NCBI GenBank assembly: GCA_033725935.1
Contig: MU867061.1
Location: 806,001-870,000, forward strand
Length of the DNA stretch: 64,000 bases
Origin: Cladorrhinum sp. PSN259
Lineage: Eukaryota > Ascomycota > Sordariomycetes > Sordariales > Podosporaceae
Reading direction: 5' to 3'
In this document: positions 31,187 to 42,331 of the stretch, in pieces
Position numbering within the stretch: the stretch's first letter is position 1
Layout: each line of letters starts with the position of its first letter
Program-made: the position numbers and the translations under genes
The notes under the pieces: generated by a model
The model's input: only the letters and a program-made list of their open reading frames with translations
Told to the model about the DNA's origin: nothing
The model's database searches: none

Positions 31187-33706
31187 TTATTCTAATCCCC
31201 ACGAAAACTTCCTTGCAACAGGAGTGCCCACAGGACTAGTAGCAATCTTTGGCCGACTCATGAACACGGCCTCATAATCATCATCCTTCCCCTCGTTGAT
31301 CAGCTCCTCCACAATCACCATTGTACTATTTCCCACGTCCTCTCCTTCCTCATCATCTTCCCCGAGAGCAGGGAACTTCTGCCCGGCCGGAGTTGCGGGT
31401 AATCTCGACTTCTTCAACGACTTCCTCCGTTCTATCTGAGCTTTTTGTCTTGCCGCTTCAAACCCAGCCATGCTTCGTCTCGTGCGCTCCACCAAGTCTT
31501 CGTACCCAGTTGATGGGGTTGGTGTTTCCGCGGCCGTGGGTTTTGAATCTGGTTGGCGCGTAGGAGAAGCGGGGATAGGAACAATAACGGGATTCCGAGT
31601 TGGACGACGGATAGTCAGCAGGGGATCGGGTGATGGTTCCGCCAGGTAGTCCTCCTCCCCCGGGGTGGTGTCGTCGTGCTCTTGTTCTTGTTGAATGCGC
31701 AGGTTGGCTTGTGAAGTGCGGCGCGCCATGGAGAGGCGAGTGCGTTCTGCGAGGGAGAGGGTATGGCGCTGGCGCTTGACTGGGGATGGGGAGGTGGCAT
31801 TTACGGAAGCCAGAATTTGATCGGCTAGTTCTTGGGTTGGTGACTGAGGTTCGCCCGGGGATGATGGCGGGTCTGGTGACGGGAGACTTGGAGGTGAGTG
31901 AGGAACGGTGGGGGGGGGTGATCTCGGAATAGTCCTTCGAGGTGGTGATCGGGTAACGTTGGTTCGAGGTGGTGATGCCATGAATGACGGCTTAGGTGGC
32001 GAGCTTAGTCGTCTTTCGGTGGTTCCAGCGTTTGTCATATCAACCGATGGTCGTTGCCTTGGCACAGGAGAGCGACCTTGGATTGTAGCTGCCCTGCGAA
32101 GACGAGATGGAGTCGTGGGTTGCGGGAGGTCATCGTCGAAGTTCTGTGCTTTTCGTAGAACTGGCTCGAATACCTGCTCCAAACGAATCGGCTCTCGACG
32201 CGGTGGCAATGGCCGCACCGGCACAGGGGTCTTCTCATGATCGCTGATATCCGATATTTCTTCGCTTTCTGGTTCATCAATATCGGCGGTGTTCTCTAAT
32301 CTGTCTCTCTCAGGCGACCTCTGAAAGAAGGGAGGTATTTGAGGATCTTCCGGACTTATCACAACCAGCTGGGCCTTCAGGTTCTTGATCAGCGTCTCAT
32401 ATTCGTGATCAAAATTGCTCGCATGAGTGACTGCAAGCTTCTTCGAGCCTGTTCGGCTGATATGGAGGGCCTCGTGTTCTCTGAAGCCCAGGTCGATACC
32501 TCTCGCCTTGTGCTGGGTTTCTGACTCCCTCGGCTTGGTTTCTGCACTTGCCTTGCCCAGCAATTTCTGTCGGAAGCCCAGCCATTTCGCCAGGCGCTCT
32601 TTTTGGCTCTTTACCCTGTCGTCTAGCTGCTCCAATAATCCGACCGAGCTTTCTTCAAGCTCCTCCAGTCGTCCAGATTGTACTCTTCGCCAAACTCTGT
32701 CAAAGGGAGCCGACAGAACTCCATCCTTGTGCGTGTTGGAATCTCCGCAAAGCAGCGCCTCCATCCAACGTTCGTCTCCTGTCCAGTTGTTCCTGACGGT
32801 GCGCCGGACTTCACGCTTAAGATGGTCGGGAATGTCCTCGGCTTCCCCCGTTTTCTGTGAATCCTGGGCTTGCTCTCGCCTGCGTGCAATTGTCGTCTCC
32901 TTGACGGCCAAAAGCTCCGAGAAGTCCCTGAACCTATCCTTCGCAGCGTTCTTTTCGTCCAGCGCCCGGTGCAACGATAACTTGTGTGCCAAGATCAACG
33001 CTGATAGCTCTGCCCGTTCTCCCGTATACCCTCGATTTTCAAGCGCAAGTGACTGCGCCAAAGCAGGATGGCCTGGGTCGTTGAGTTGTTGTTCTGCAAC
33101 CACTTTTTTGAGGACCGCCGATGAAAAAACGGCCAGCACTTCCTCGAGCCTCTCTCCCTTGCATTCGTCAAGCATTGTCTTGCGCACGACGGCATCGCGA
33201 CCAAGGACTCCATTTTTCTTGGCTTGTTCAAGACCTCGCAGAAGGGCGGCGCGCAGGTTCAGCGACAGAACCTGATCATTTGGCGGAAAGAATGGTTGCA
33301 GCTTGTTTCGGGTCTCTTCGTGGTCCCACAGCGCAAAGAGGTGGTACAGGGCCCACTCGACGCATTGAATGCGTTTCTTTTGACCTTGAGCGGCATCTTT
33401 GGTGGAAAATGTGAGGGCGTTAATATCGGGCCAGTCGGGCCGCAGGTCGAAATCGAGCAGTCGCAGGTTCGTAAGGAAGAGCGACAGGTTGGAGATGGTT
33501 GGGAGTGCGATAGCGGGGGAGGATGAGGGAGGTGGAGCAGCCGCCGCTATCGCAGTCGTCGCGGAGCTCGTTGTAGCGACCGGCGGTGCTGCTCCCGTGG
33601 TTCCGGCAACTGCCCGGCTAGAGTTTAATAATGACTTGGTGAGATTGGAGGGCGCGCGGACAGATCGTGTGCGGGTGACAGAGGTGGTCGAGGTAAGGTT
33701 CGCCAT
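31187..33706 (-). CDS. Augmin complex subunit HAUS6
   Basis: An intronless, 839-residue protein. Residues about 65-300 match the HAUS6 N-terminal domain (NLSLFLTNLRLLDFDLRPDW, RIQCVEWALYHLFALWDHEE, NLRAALLRGLEQAKKNGVLG). A helical middle part (about 300-430) has WTGDERWMEALLCGD and likely coiled-coil heptads. The C-terminal half is disordered and rich in Pro, Ser and Arg with SPPR/SPPP repeats, many of which are minimal proline-directed kinase sites. Augmin recruits gamma-tubulin to existing microtubules and promotes branching nucleation in the spindle. The N-terminal Ala/Thr/Ser stretch (about 25-65) is low complexity. Confidence 0.82.
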   Translation of the reverse strand: MANLTSTTSVTRTRSVRAPSNLTKSLLNSSRAVAGTTGAAPPVATTSSATTAIAAAAPPPSSSPAIALPTISNLSLFLTNLRLLDFDLRPDWPDINALTFSTKDAAQGQKKRIQCVEWALYHLFALWDHEETRNKLQPFFPPNDQVLSLNLRAALLRGLEQAKKNGVLGRDAVVRKTMLDECKGERLEEVLAVFSSAVLKKVVAEQQLNDPGHPALAQSLALENRGYTGERAELSALILAHKLSLHRALDEKNAAKDRFRDFSELLAVKETTIARRREQAQDSQKTGEAEDIPDHLKREVRRTVRNNWTGDERWMEALLCGDSNTHKDGVLSAPFDRVWRRVQSGRLEELEESSVGLLEQLDDRVKSQKERLAKWLGFRQKLLGKASAETKPRESETQHKARGIDLGFREHEALHISRTGSKKLAVTHASNFDHEYETLIKNLKAQLVVISPEDPQIPPFFQRSPERDRLENTADIDEPESEEISDISDHEKTPVPVRPLPPRREPIRLEQVFEPVLRKAQNFDDDLPQPTTPSRLRRAATIQGRSPVPRQRPSVDMTNAGTTERRLSSPPKPSFMASPPRTNVTRSPPRRTIPRSPPPTVPHSPPSLPSPDPPSSPGEPQSPTQELADQILASVNATSPSPVKRQRHTLSLAERTRLSMARRTSQANLRIQQEQEHDDTTPGEEDYLAEPSPDPLLTIRRPTRNPVIVPIPASPTRQPDSKPTAAETPTPSTGYEDLVERTRRSMAGFEAARQKAQIERRKSLKKSRLPATPAGQKFPALGEDDEEGEDVGNSTMVIVEELINEGKDDDYEAVFMSRPKIATSPVGTPVARKFSWGLE

Positions 33707-34365
33707 AGCCGCTGCATAGCTTGGGTGGGCTCGTGTTTATTCGTTGCTGGTTTCTGTTTTAATCGTTCAATTCGTTGCGGATTCAGTGAGTCTGTCGGAC
33801 CCTGTGGAAAATTGGGAAGTGTTTGAGGTGTTTGAGGTGGTAAGAATGGGAAAACAACACTTTCGCACACGTGGACCGGCAGGGCCAGACAACACTGACA
33901 CCAATGCACCTTCGTCAAACGAGAGTCCCAAGTTGCAGCTTGCGCAGGGTGCAGCTGTAAACAATGGACAGGGGTGTTGCATCAATGTGGGGTTGCCGAG
34001 TCCCGCTGCTGGCATCTCTTGGCATTTATGATTTCTCTCAGAGGCGGGTTGGGTTCTTTCCCTGCTGTCCCCAAGCCCATTTTCTCATCCACTGTTTGCT
34101 CAATCAATCAGAATGCATGATGGCCCCGTAAACTCTTTGTTCCAAACCCAATTCTATATACCTATCCAAAAAAAAAAAAAAAAAAAAAAAAAAGAAGGAA
34201 AAGATATCGAGAAATCCTCGATTAAGCAGTTTCTCCAACTCCTCGGCAGAAAGAAAGAGTGACCAGACAAACTTATAGCTCACAGCACGGAATACTCCTC
34301 TTCACAGGTCTCGTATTCCTGCTAAAATCAGGGGAGACCCCCTCGCGTGTCAGCGGCATCTATAT
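33707..34365. other. Intergenic region with poly(A) tract
   Basis: Upstream flank of HAUS6 and 3' flank of the kinase gene. The only feature is the A tract at 34168-34193. Confidence 0.55.
34168..34193 (+). repeat. Poly(A) tract of 26 nt
   Basis: Twenty-six consecutive A residues on the plus strand, located beyond the 3' end of the minus-strand kinase gene. Its length may vary between assemblies. Confidence 0.7.
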
Positions 34366-34525
34366 TTATATTTTACCCTCAGAACCAATTGCCTCTTCGA
34401 ACGCACGAATCATCTCATCGTAAAGCTTGTCTACAGCCTCAGGAGAGCCATCGGTGCCTGTCCAAAGCGCCCCATCGCGGAGGGGAAACAAAACTTGGCG
34501 CAGGCGTTCGGCGAGCGGCTCAGGG
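34366..34525 (-). pseudogene. Out-of-frame C-terminal tail of the FunK1 kinase
   Basis: Shifted relative to the main frame, this stretch reads PEPLAERLRQVLFPLRDGAL and ends about 30 residues later with DKLYDEMIRAFEEAIG before a TAA at 34366-34368. LAE-LR-VLFP and LYD-MI-AFE are the usual FunK1 C-terminal helices. A net loss of one base near 34525 would explain the break. Confidence 0.6.
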
Positions 34526-36116
34526 AATGAAACTCGGAAGTAAATTCCCCCAGGATACTCTGGAAGTTCTTTTGATCCATGTCAAGAGACTTACGCACCG
34601 CTAGCTCGCCCCAGCCGCCATTGCTCCATTGCCGAAGCTTACTCGTCTCCGGGGGGTCCTCCGCGTCATTCGTTACGATTGTCCAGAGGAAAACATAATG
34701 GAAGGATTCTAGGTCGTGCCGGCAAGTATGATGCTCACCGTTCAGGACGCCAATAGCCATGAATGGCTTGGTGCCGATAATCCTTCCAGACTCCGTTGTT
34801 CCTTCTTCTTCTTCTGAGTCGGCGAGGACTATTGCAGAATCCAGGTCTATCAGCATTCCTTTCGGCTTTCCTCCCTCTTGACCATCCAGAATGATCGTGT
34901 TCCCCGGGGATATATCTTGGTGAAGAATATCGGCATCCTTGAAGAGTGAGCGGTGACACTTGATAGCGTCGCGAAACGCTTCAAGCAATTCTGTAAGAGA
35001 CCGGAAAGTGTGAAGGGGTCTGCCGACGGGAGAAGTAACAATGCAGGCAAGGATGCGATTTTGGAAAAAGTTGTCGGTGTCCTCGGTATAGTCAGCAAGT
35101 CGGTGGCGTTGCTCGTCCGCGCTGTCATTTATCTCGGGAGAGGGTGTCTTTGTAAACTTTTTGTGTGTCCGCCATCGGAGGCTTCGACGCAGATTCGCCG
35201 TACTATCAAGTTCCTTGTAATAATCCAGGGACACGGCACCCCAGACATTTTTCTCCTTGGCCAGTCTCAGAAGTTCGTCCTCCGGGCGCTCTCTTGCCCA
35301 ACGCCATTTGAACTTCACGACGTACGTCCACTGATCGGAATCTGGCAATCTTGCCCGGTAGCAAGTTGTCGCGTTGCCCACAATTCCTTCACGGGACGCA
35401 ATTGGCTGGTTTTCGAGATAGAGTTTTGGCAAAGAGAACGTCGCCCCATCATTAAGGGTAACGTAACTGCCCTCCTTATCCGTCCCGATGATGCTGTTTT
35501 CCCCCAGGTCCTGGTCTGTCATCCGCCAGTACTGATCAATAACCGTGAGAAATCGGACAAAATCTTCTTGGATATTGAATACGTCGCTGCAGTATAAGCC
35601 AGATCGATCAAAGACCCAAAATTCGATCAGCGAGCCGCGTATGTAGAACCCGTGTACGAAGAGCCGTGTTGGCTGACTGAAGAAGACCTCGTGCGCGGAC
35701 CGACAGAGACGCAACAATCCATTCCGATAACAAACGGAACCGTGTTCATAAAACTGGCCAACGACGTGAACATGATCCCACCTTGTTTTGTCATTGAAGG
35801 CGGGCGAAGTGGACCTGGTCAAGAAGAGACGTGCACCGCCGTCCGCGCTCTCGATGTGCCAGGAGCCTTGAGCACCGTCACGCTCCCCCGACACATGTTT
35901 GGAGAACCATTGAAGAAATTTGTCGGGTGATGGTGCTTGAGTTTCCATTGAGGCATCTTGACGGACGTATTGGAAGTTGCCAAAGTATTTCTTGATAAAT
36001 CCGCTCATGGGGCCGTGCATACGGCCGTCGATGTCATCAAGAATTTCTTGGTCATCAATTGCGGTGGCCAATGAAGCTGGCAGATTGTGCAGCGAGTATT
36101 TCTTCATGGCCAACAA
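34431..36116 (-). CDS. FunK1-type fungal protein kinase, C-terminus frameshifted
   Basis: A single-exon frame of 561 codons. A kinase fold is shown by VVKFK (266-270, ATP-binding lysine strand), HQDIS (399-403, catalytic loop with SPGN following), DLDSA (424-428, in place of DFG) and the activation-segment block GTKPFMAIGVL followed by HDLESFHYV (467-475). These are hallmarks of the FunK1 family, and the first 200 residues match its long N-terminal lobe. From about residue 530 the frame reads unrelated sequence (RSPNACAKFCFPSAMG), while the expected tail lies in another frame. It may be a recent pseudogene or a sequence error. Substrates of the family are unknown. Confidence 0.75.
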   Translation of the reverse strand: MLAMKKYSLHNLPASLATAIDDQEILDDIDGRMHGPMSGFIKKYFGNFQYVRQDASMETQAPSPDKFLQWFSKHVSGERDGAQGSWHIESADGGARLFLTRSTSPAFNDKTRWDHVHVVGQFYEHGSVCYRNGLLRLCRSAHEVFFSQPTRLFVHGFYIRGSLIEFWVFDRSGLYCSDVFNIQEDFVRFLTVIDQYWRMTDQDLGENSIIGTDKEGSYVTLNDGATFSLPKLYLENQPIASREGIVGNATTCYRARLPDSDQWTYVVKFKWRWARERPEDELLRLAKEKNVWGAVSLDYYKELDSTANLRRSLRWRTHKKFTKTPSPEINDSADEQRHRLADYTEDTDNFFQNRILACIVTSPVGRPLHTFRSLTELLEAFRDAIKCHRSLFKDADILHQDISPGNTIILDGQEGGKPKGMLIDLDSAIVLADSEEEEGTTESGRIIGTKPFMAIGVLNGEHHTCRHDLESFHYVFLWTIVTNDAEDPPETSKLRQWSNGGWGELAVRKSLDMDQKNFQSILGEFTSEFHSLSRSPNACAKFCFPSAMGRFGQAPMALLRL

Positions 36117-37055
36117 GAAATGGACTGCGAACCGTGGTGAGTAGCTGAAGTAGAGGACTTTCAGGTAAGCTTAAGGGTGTTACGTTAGGAGAGAAGGCAA
36201 GTGTGAATCTGAGTTGGAACTCTAGGGCAGTCTAGCCATCAAAGATTAGTGACAATGGATGGAAGGAAATGCCCGGCCGGGAGGGAAGGAAGGGGTGAAT
36301 GGTAGGAGTGGAGCATTGTAATGGCGATGGGCGGTCAGTCAGGTGGCCTTGCATTTACCGCGCGGTCCAACAGTCACAATCCATTTTCCCGTCCAAGAAG
36401 CAACCATCAATGATATCTCAAGCGCCTCAGAATTTCAATTGGTGTAAAAACGCAGAAAAATAAACAGATAGCAGGCGTGGCGTATGGCTCTAGCCTCTAG
36501 CTTCATGTCAAATTTCAAGCAGCCTCGCGCGCCGTGCGCCGGAGACTCTTACAGCAAATCCCACCGTGTATAATGCAGACCTGGTTTATATTCAAATGTG
36601 TCATGACCAATGTTTAGTTTCTAAACTCCAATGAGCGCCTCGTGTGTGTTCTTTTGGTCCCAGGGGGTCCACTTCAACTGTGACTGACACGCAGTCCCAG
36701 GAGCAGCCTCAGCTGTTGTTCAATGCCCGTCGCCTTGCATCAGCACCTCCTCCTGGTCGCTGATTTCTCTTGATTTTGAACCTCAACACAGAATCGCTAT
36801 GCAATAGCGCCGAGCCAATAACACCATGAGAGGACAAGAAGGCACCAATGACTACTACCATGGGGAAGGGCTGACTCGATCCTCTGGAAGGATCTGTTTT
36901 GGATTTTGTGTATAAAGGGTGACATCAATGATAGCTGCTGACCTTCTCGGCATCGATCTATCTCGCATCAATCCAAGAATTTACCCAATCAGTCATCTGA
37001 GCCGATCTTGATTACAAAACTATTATCCTTTGAGTATTTGTCCGGTACTCACACG
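36117..37055. other. Intergenic region
   Basis: Promoters of the kinase (leftwards) and of the zinc-ribbon-like gene (rightwards). A TATAAA lies at 36911-36916, 140 bp from the start at 37056. No gene seen. Confidence 0.5.
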
Positions 37056-37833
37056 ATGGCCTCGCTCATCAATACCTTCGTTTCTTCTAACACTTACAAC
37101 ACCTTACCTTTTATCAGCCAAGTTGCAGGGGCACCCCAGGATCGCTCCCAAGATCTTCAAGACCTTCGCGAGCTCCTGAACAAGTACAATGTCCCCAAGG
37201 GTGTCAGTATCCGATTGATCCACAAGCACTTTGACACCACAGAGGGCGAGGTCATGGTGTTCGATAAAATTTCAGTCCCTGGGCACAGCACAGTTCAAAT
37301 CATGAAGCCCATTGTGCCTCCCTACAGCAATCAACTTCGAGGCATCCATTATTTCGTCGATGACAACGCGTCTCTCCAGGCCTACGAGTATGGCAACTGT
37401 GAGGTACCGGACATGAGTCGTTTCGAGGGCTTCCTGGCCGAATTCTGCAGCCTCGTTGCTGAGAGAGGTCTCCAGCGCAAATTTGGGCTCAAGCTTCAGC
37501 TTGAGGAAGACACGGACCAGACAGGATGGACCGAGTATGAGCTCCACAGGAAGCGCGGCACTATCATGTTCCCGGACGACATGCCCATGCCTGATGGCAA
37601 GAGCGACTACTGGCAGTGTCACTGCAGAGTGGAAGGCATCTTTCAATCAACTCACGAGAAACTGTAAGCATACTAAGACTTGTAGGCACGGAAATACAAT
37701 GTGCAAACACTGCACGCATTGCGGCAGACATGATCACAGTGTGGGTGATCTCGACTGTGGCAATGAAGTTGGTTTCTACTTGGGGGGTCAGATGATTCTG
37801 CCAGGAACTACTATTTATCATATCGTTGATTAA
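37056..37833 (+). CDS. Hypothetical protein with C-terminal zinc-ribbon-like motif
   Basis: An N-terminal frame of 203 codons (37056-37664) runs into a TAA at 37665. Removing 22 nt (37664-37685, GTAAGC...CTAAG...TTGTAG) joins it in frame to a tail reading HGNTMCKHCTHCGRHDHSVG and ending at 37833, 251 residues in all. The tail has CKHCTHC plus His and Cys that could bind zinc. Twenty-two nt is below normal intron size. A 70-nt intron from a weak GTGTCA donor at about 37616, using the same branch site and acceptor, would also keep frame and lose 16 residues. The N-terminal part (LRELLNKYNVPKGVSIRLIH, GRTIMFP-like DDMPMPDG) is of a kind seen in fungal proteins of unknown function. Confidence 0.55.
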
Positions 37834-40800
37834 ATTATTGCCGCGTTTTAAGTGGAAATGGAGCGGGTCGCGTATTGTTCGGATGCACCGTTCCCCAAGT
37901 GATCGTGTTAAGATAGATGGATATGACAAACCAAGTTGGTCTATAACCATAGAGAAATACAATATTCGATCACCGGACACCCTTTGTCTTACAAGCAAAT
38001 CCTCCCTCTTCATCATTTCGCCAAATTCGATATCATCTCCATCCCGTAAACCACTGTCTCGCTAAGTTTTTGCTGTCTCTCCCTTTTTCGGGAGAGACAG
38101 TTCATAAGGGCGGCACCTAGGTAGCGCATGGGTCTCGCAAAATTCTTTGAAATCGCACTTGCTGCAGTATTTTTATTGCATCGAAAAAACAGCCGAATAA
38201 TATATAGGGCCCGGCTCTCTAGATGTCATAAAGTCTTTGGGTGTCCCAAATCAGAAAAGTCGATTGTATACAACAATCAAGTGACTCCCACAGTTTTAGG
38301 CCTTTTCCTCGGTTTACTGCTTTCCCAGCCTAAAGTGAACATTGGTCACTGCTGATAAGTTGCGCTTTAGAAGCCTGAAATCACTTGATTTTTGGGTCCT
38401 CGGTGTTGGAGATCGCTACAAAGAAATTTTAGAAACTTTAGGTTTTGAACAACCCGGTCGCAAATGTTTGTAACCTCTGTACACACGATGAACATTCAAG
38501 TCTAATCTGCACCCCAGTGCTGCTCCAAGGCACTGTTGCTGTGCCACTGGCATTTTTTTGTTTACACCCCCTGAAAAGCGCCCCACTATTTGAACTTGGT
38601 GCCACCACAGCAAATCGGAAAAGATATGCATAATGGAGTCTTGGTCAAGTATCAACTGTCCTTTAGGGGCACTAAGAAGTGCTGAATGAGAATTATGTGA
38701 GAAAGCAGAACCTCGCCCTTGAACTTGATTGATGGCACCACTCGATGTAAAAATAGTACATGCAAGCAAACAGTAAATAAATCATCTGACACTGCCATCA
38801 AGTTATTACATCTCGGTGCTCACCCATATCTGAGTCAGTCTTATACATACTGAAAAAAATAATGATAGAGACTTTGGCCTCACAAACATAAAGAAGAAGA
38901 AAAACTTAAACAAAGCAACCGAGAGTTTCCCAATGGCTCAACAACTCATTTCAACTTGTAAACCTAGAAAATCATCCAACTCTGGTAGTTTCTCAAGGGC
39001 TCGAGAGCACAACTTCGGCTGTTTTTGGAGACGCTCATGTTGCAACACAGGTGCTGTCTTTCCTTTCAACAGGGGACCTTGTATCGTGCATCCGTCGCAA
39101 CTCGCCATATCTACAGTACTTATCTCGGACTCTGCAAAAACGACCGGTGGTGCGCGAGGCCCTGTTTATGGTCAACGGCAAGTTTTGGAGTCAGCAAAGG
39201 TGAGCAAGCCTGAGCAAAATCCTGATTAGAGACTGAGGCGGGCCTGAGCCGGGGTAAGCAGCGGTCTCGTAGGCCAGGTACCAAAAAGGAAATTTTATGT
39301 GCCCAGATTCGTCTCATACAACAGCCAGGAACTTGAACGGTATGACGAAGTGCTGGAATATCTCCAACACGCCTTGAAAGAACTTCAAGGCTACTATTGC
39401 ATGTAGGGAGAACCATTACATGACAGGCGACTATTTGTGTGGAATCGCAGTGTAAGTAGAAGATTTTTGTTTGCAGAAACTAAACCCCCTTCATATACAC
39501 TAACCATTTGTCTTTCTTTGCCAGCCAGTACCTGGATGGCGACTGGGAAAAGCTCGTGTTTTATTATTTTCGGTGACTGATGCCTCCTAGTCACTGTCAT
39601 CCCATTCCCAATCCAATTCCATGAGTCGCCTGAACTGCGAGTGCCAGATGAGTGCAGCATTGTTCGATTTATTGAGGCATATTTGCTGGAGAGAATGGTG
39701 GGATATATTGTGGTTTGGATGTTCAATGCTCCATTATCCGCATTGAGCCCGACATTGTGGGAAGAGGGACGACTGCAGAAGAGACAGAAGGCGATGAATT
39801 AGCCGAGACGCAAAGTTGGTGATGGGACTAAGTGCGATGTTGTTGGTCGGATGCAGGGACGGGTGGGTGGGTGTGTGCGTGTGTGTGTTGACACCAGTTC
39901 GGCAGGTGTGTGTGGTGGGATGGCAACCACTTCACATTGCCATTCAATTTGACAGATTCCCAGATTGCGTGTCAATCTGCTGCCATGAATCCCAAGTCGC
40001 AGAAGGCGCGCAAGAGTATAACCCCCCCCCCTCTTTCTCATCCTGGATCTCTTCATCTTCCACCAACACCAGCCATGCAGCAGACATGATCTCTCTGCCC
40101 CTCTTCAGGCCAACATCTCTTCGGCAATGGAGGAAGCACAATCTGCCACTGAGAACATGAGGTGCCAGGCTTGACCGACGAGTATCCCCCTCCCGCAACT
40201 TTGCCAGTTAGGTAGGTTGTCGTGTCCTGCCTGGTCTAGATCATCTCCTCCGTACCTTTTCCTCAGAATCCAGAAGCTGACAACCACTGCGAGACCGTGA
40301 AACTTTTACGCCTGTTTGGCTCCTGCATCAGTCATCTTGTTGAACATTTTCACCTGCTCACGGTGAGATCGACAAGGTAATAACCCAAAATTCCATGAAT
40401 TTGGAGAAGCAGTGTTTGCTGTCTGTGATGATGAGAATGTCGTCACGGAACTCGGCGAATTATCTAACACAACGGGTTCTTCAGTTTCCCCTCGACACAT
40501 CAACATTGAACCAGATGTAGGCGTGCATCGAGTGAGTGACGAAAATCAGATTATCACATATTCACACATGATCAGATCAAGCATAATTGAAGCATATGAT
40601 TACGAATTAAGTCACAAACATATATGTACTCAGAAACATAAGAAAGCCCATCCTTTCTACAAAGATCAAAACAGTTTCCCTCAAAGAATCCTGGGTATAT
40701 CTGTTCCCGAAGAACACGCACACAACTGAGTTTATCCAATCCAAACCAAAGAGTATCCGAAATATGTGCCCCAAAAAAGAAAGGTAGAGCACAGTCCAGG

Positions 40801-40896
40801 TGTCGTTTTCCCAAAGGAAAAAAAAAAAGATCGCTGGCATTTTTGTATCCTAAAATGTACCGTTTACCCAAAACAGGGTGGTGTTAAATAAGGTAT
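37834..40896. other. Long gene-poor stretch
   Basis: Three kilobases with many stops on both strands. One short coding-like block, about 39250-39405 on the plus strand, reads KFYVPRFVSYNSQELERYDE and ends LKELQGYYCM before a TAG; a second at about 39530-39575 reads YLDGDWEKLVFYYFR. They may be exons of a lost gene. Otherwise I see nothing beyond AT-rich sequence and a G/T-rich run near 39865-39915. Confidence 0.45.
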
Positions 40897-42331
40897 TTAC
40901 AAGGCAAAGAAGACGGTCATGAAAGCGATAGCGCCGGAAACGAGGAGGGGAGCCTGGCCGCGAATACCAGCGTTCTCGCCCTGCTTGCTGCCGCTGGTGC
41001 TTTTGCCGCCAACGAGCTCGCCCTTCTCGTTGGTTGGGACACCACCCTCGCTCTTGGAGGCAGAGTCAGCGGCCCACTGGGAACCAGCACCCTTAAGACC
41101 GGGGCCCTTGCCAGCACCCTTGGTGAGGTACTAAAGAGGAGAGAAATTAGCAAGCTGTACATGGGTTATTCATGCGGAAGTGGGTGAGTGATAAACTTAC
41201 CTCCTTGGCCTTCTCAGGCATATCGGGAAGGCCGCTGCCCTCAAGGATCCAGTGGTCATCAGGCTTGGGGCACTCGGAGGCCTTGCGATCCTTGGTGTAG
41301 CCACCGTCGCCCTTGGGGGCCTGATACTTCTTCATGGCATCGACGAGGTTCTGGAACTCAGGCTTGAGCTCCTCACGGGCACCGGTCTGGTCCTTGCCGC
41401 CGTCGACATCACCACCCTTGATCTTGACGATACCGAAATTGTTGGGCTCCATGGAGTACTCGTACATGAGACCACCAGAGTAGACGGAGGTCATGTTGCT
41501 GTGCATGAGGGACTCGATCTCGCGGAAGTTACGGGTGTTGTGAACGCAGCCATACTCGGAAAGGAAGATGGGAAGACCGTAGCCGGTGAAGTTCTTGACC
41601 TTCTGGTCCCAGCCAGAGGTGACGAAGTCGGTGGTGCACCAAGAGTAGTCGTTGAATGCGAAGAAGTCGCTGCGCTCCTCCTCGGTACCGCAGTTGAAGA
41701 AGGCGGCGGTTTGGAGACGGTTATCGGTCACGTCGGCAGCAGAGTATCCGACAAGAATCTTGCGGTAACCGCGAGCCTTGATGTAGGCACGCATGTCACG
41801 GTCAGTGGCCTTGACGTACTTGGCGGCCAAGGTGGTCTCCTTCTCGTCGTGGATGACCTCGTTTCCGGAGAAGAAGGCCATGGTGTTGGAGTACTTGGCA
41901 AAAGCATCAATGGTAGCAAAAACGCTCTGGAGATAGACGGCATTGTAGGAGGGGTGGGGGTCAGCGCGGTTGATGGAGTACTTGGGGTTGTTGGCGTCAA
42001 TCATGACATAGATGCCGGCCTTGGCGAGCTCCTCCATGCATTCATCGTGGGACTTGCTGTTGTCGACAGAGTACACGCGGATCGAGTTGATGCCGAGCTT
42101 CTTGAACTTCTCGATATCGGGCTTGCAGACCTTGGTGTCGGCGAGGGGGTCAACATCAGCTGAGGCACCGCCGGGCTGGTAGTCGATACCGCGGACGTAG
42201 AATCTCTCCTTGCCCTTGAAGAAGGCGTTGCCGCTGGTGGTGATGGGCTCGATGTCGGTGCGCTTGACGGCGGGAGAAGCTTGCACGGTGGCAGCAGCCG
42301 CCAACGCGGTCAAAAGAGTGATTGACTTCAT
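40897..42331 (-). CDS. 1,3-beta-glucanosyltransferase, GH72, GPI-anchored
   Basis: Two exons, 42331-41201 and 41130-40897, joined by a 70-nt intron (GTAAGT...TTTAG, phase 0), encode 454 residues. After a signal peptide (LLTALAAAATVQA) comes the GH72 catalytic domain, about 25-330, with the acid/base glutamate in FFSGNEVIHD (Glu158) and the nucleophile in IFLSEYGCVH (Glu259). There is no CBM43 module, so it belongs to the Gel1/Gas1-like short subgroup. The C-terminal exon is Gly/Ser/Lys rich and ends in a hydrophobic tail (APLLVSGAIAFMTVFFAL), a typical GPI-attachment signal. It elongates wall beta-1,3-glucan outside the plasma membrane. Confidence 0.93.

Noticed and set aside
32427..33275. 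A 282-codon plus-strand open frame
   Set aside because: Antisense of the HAUS6 gene; Ser/Arg/Cys-rich composition and no domain.
41252..42163. A 303-codon plus-strand open frame, Val/Gly/Leu-rich
   Set aside because: Antisense of the GH72 gene; its composition reflects biased codon use on the other strand.
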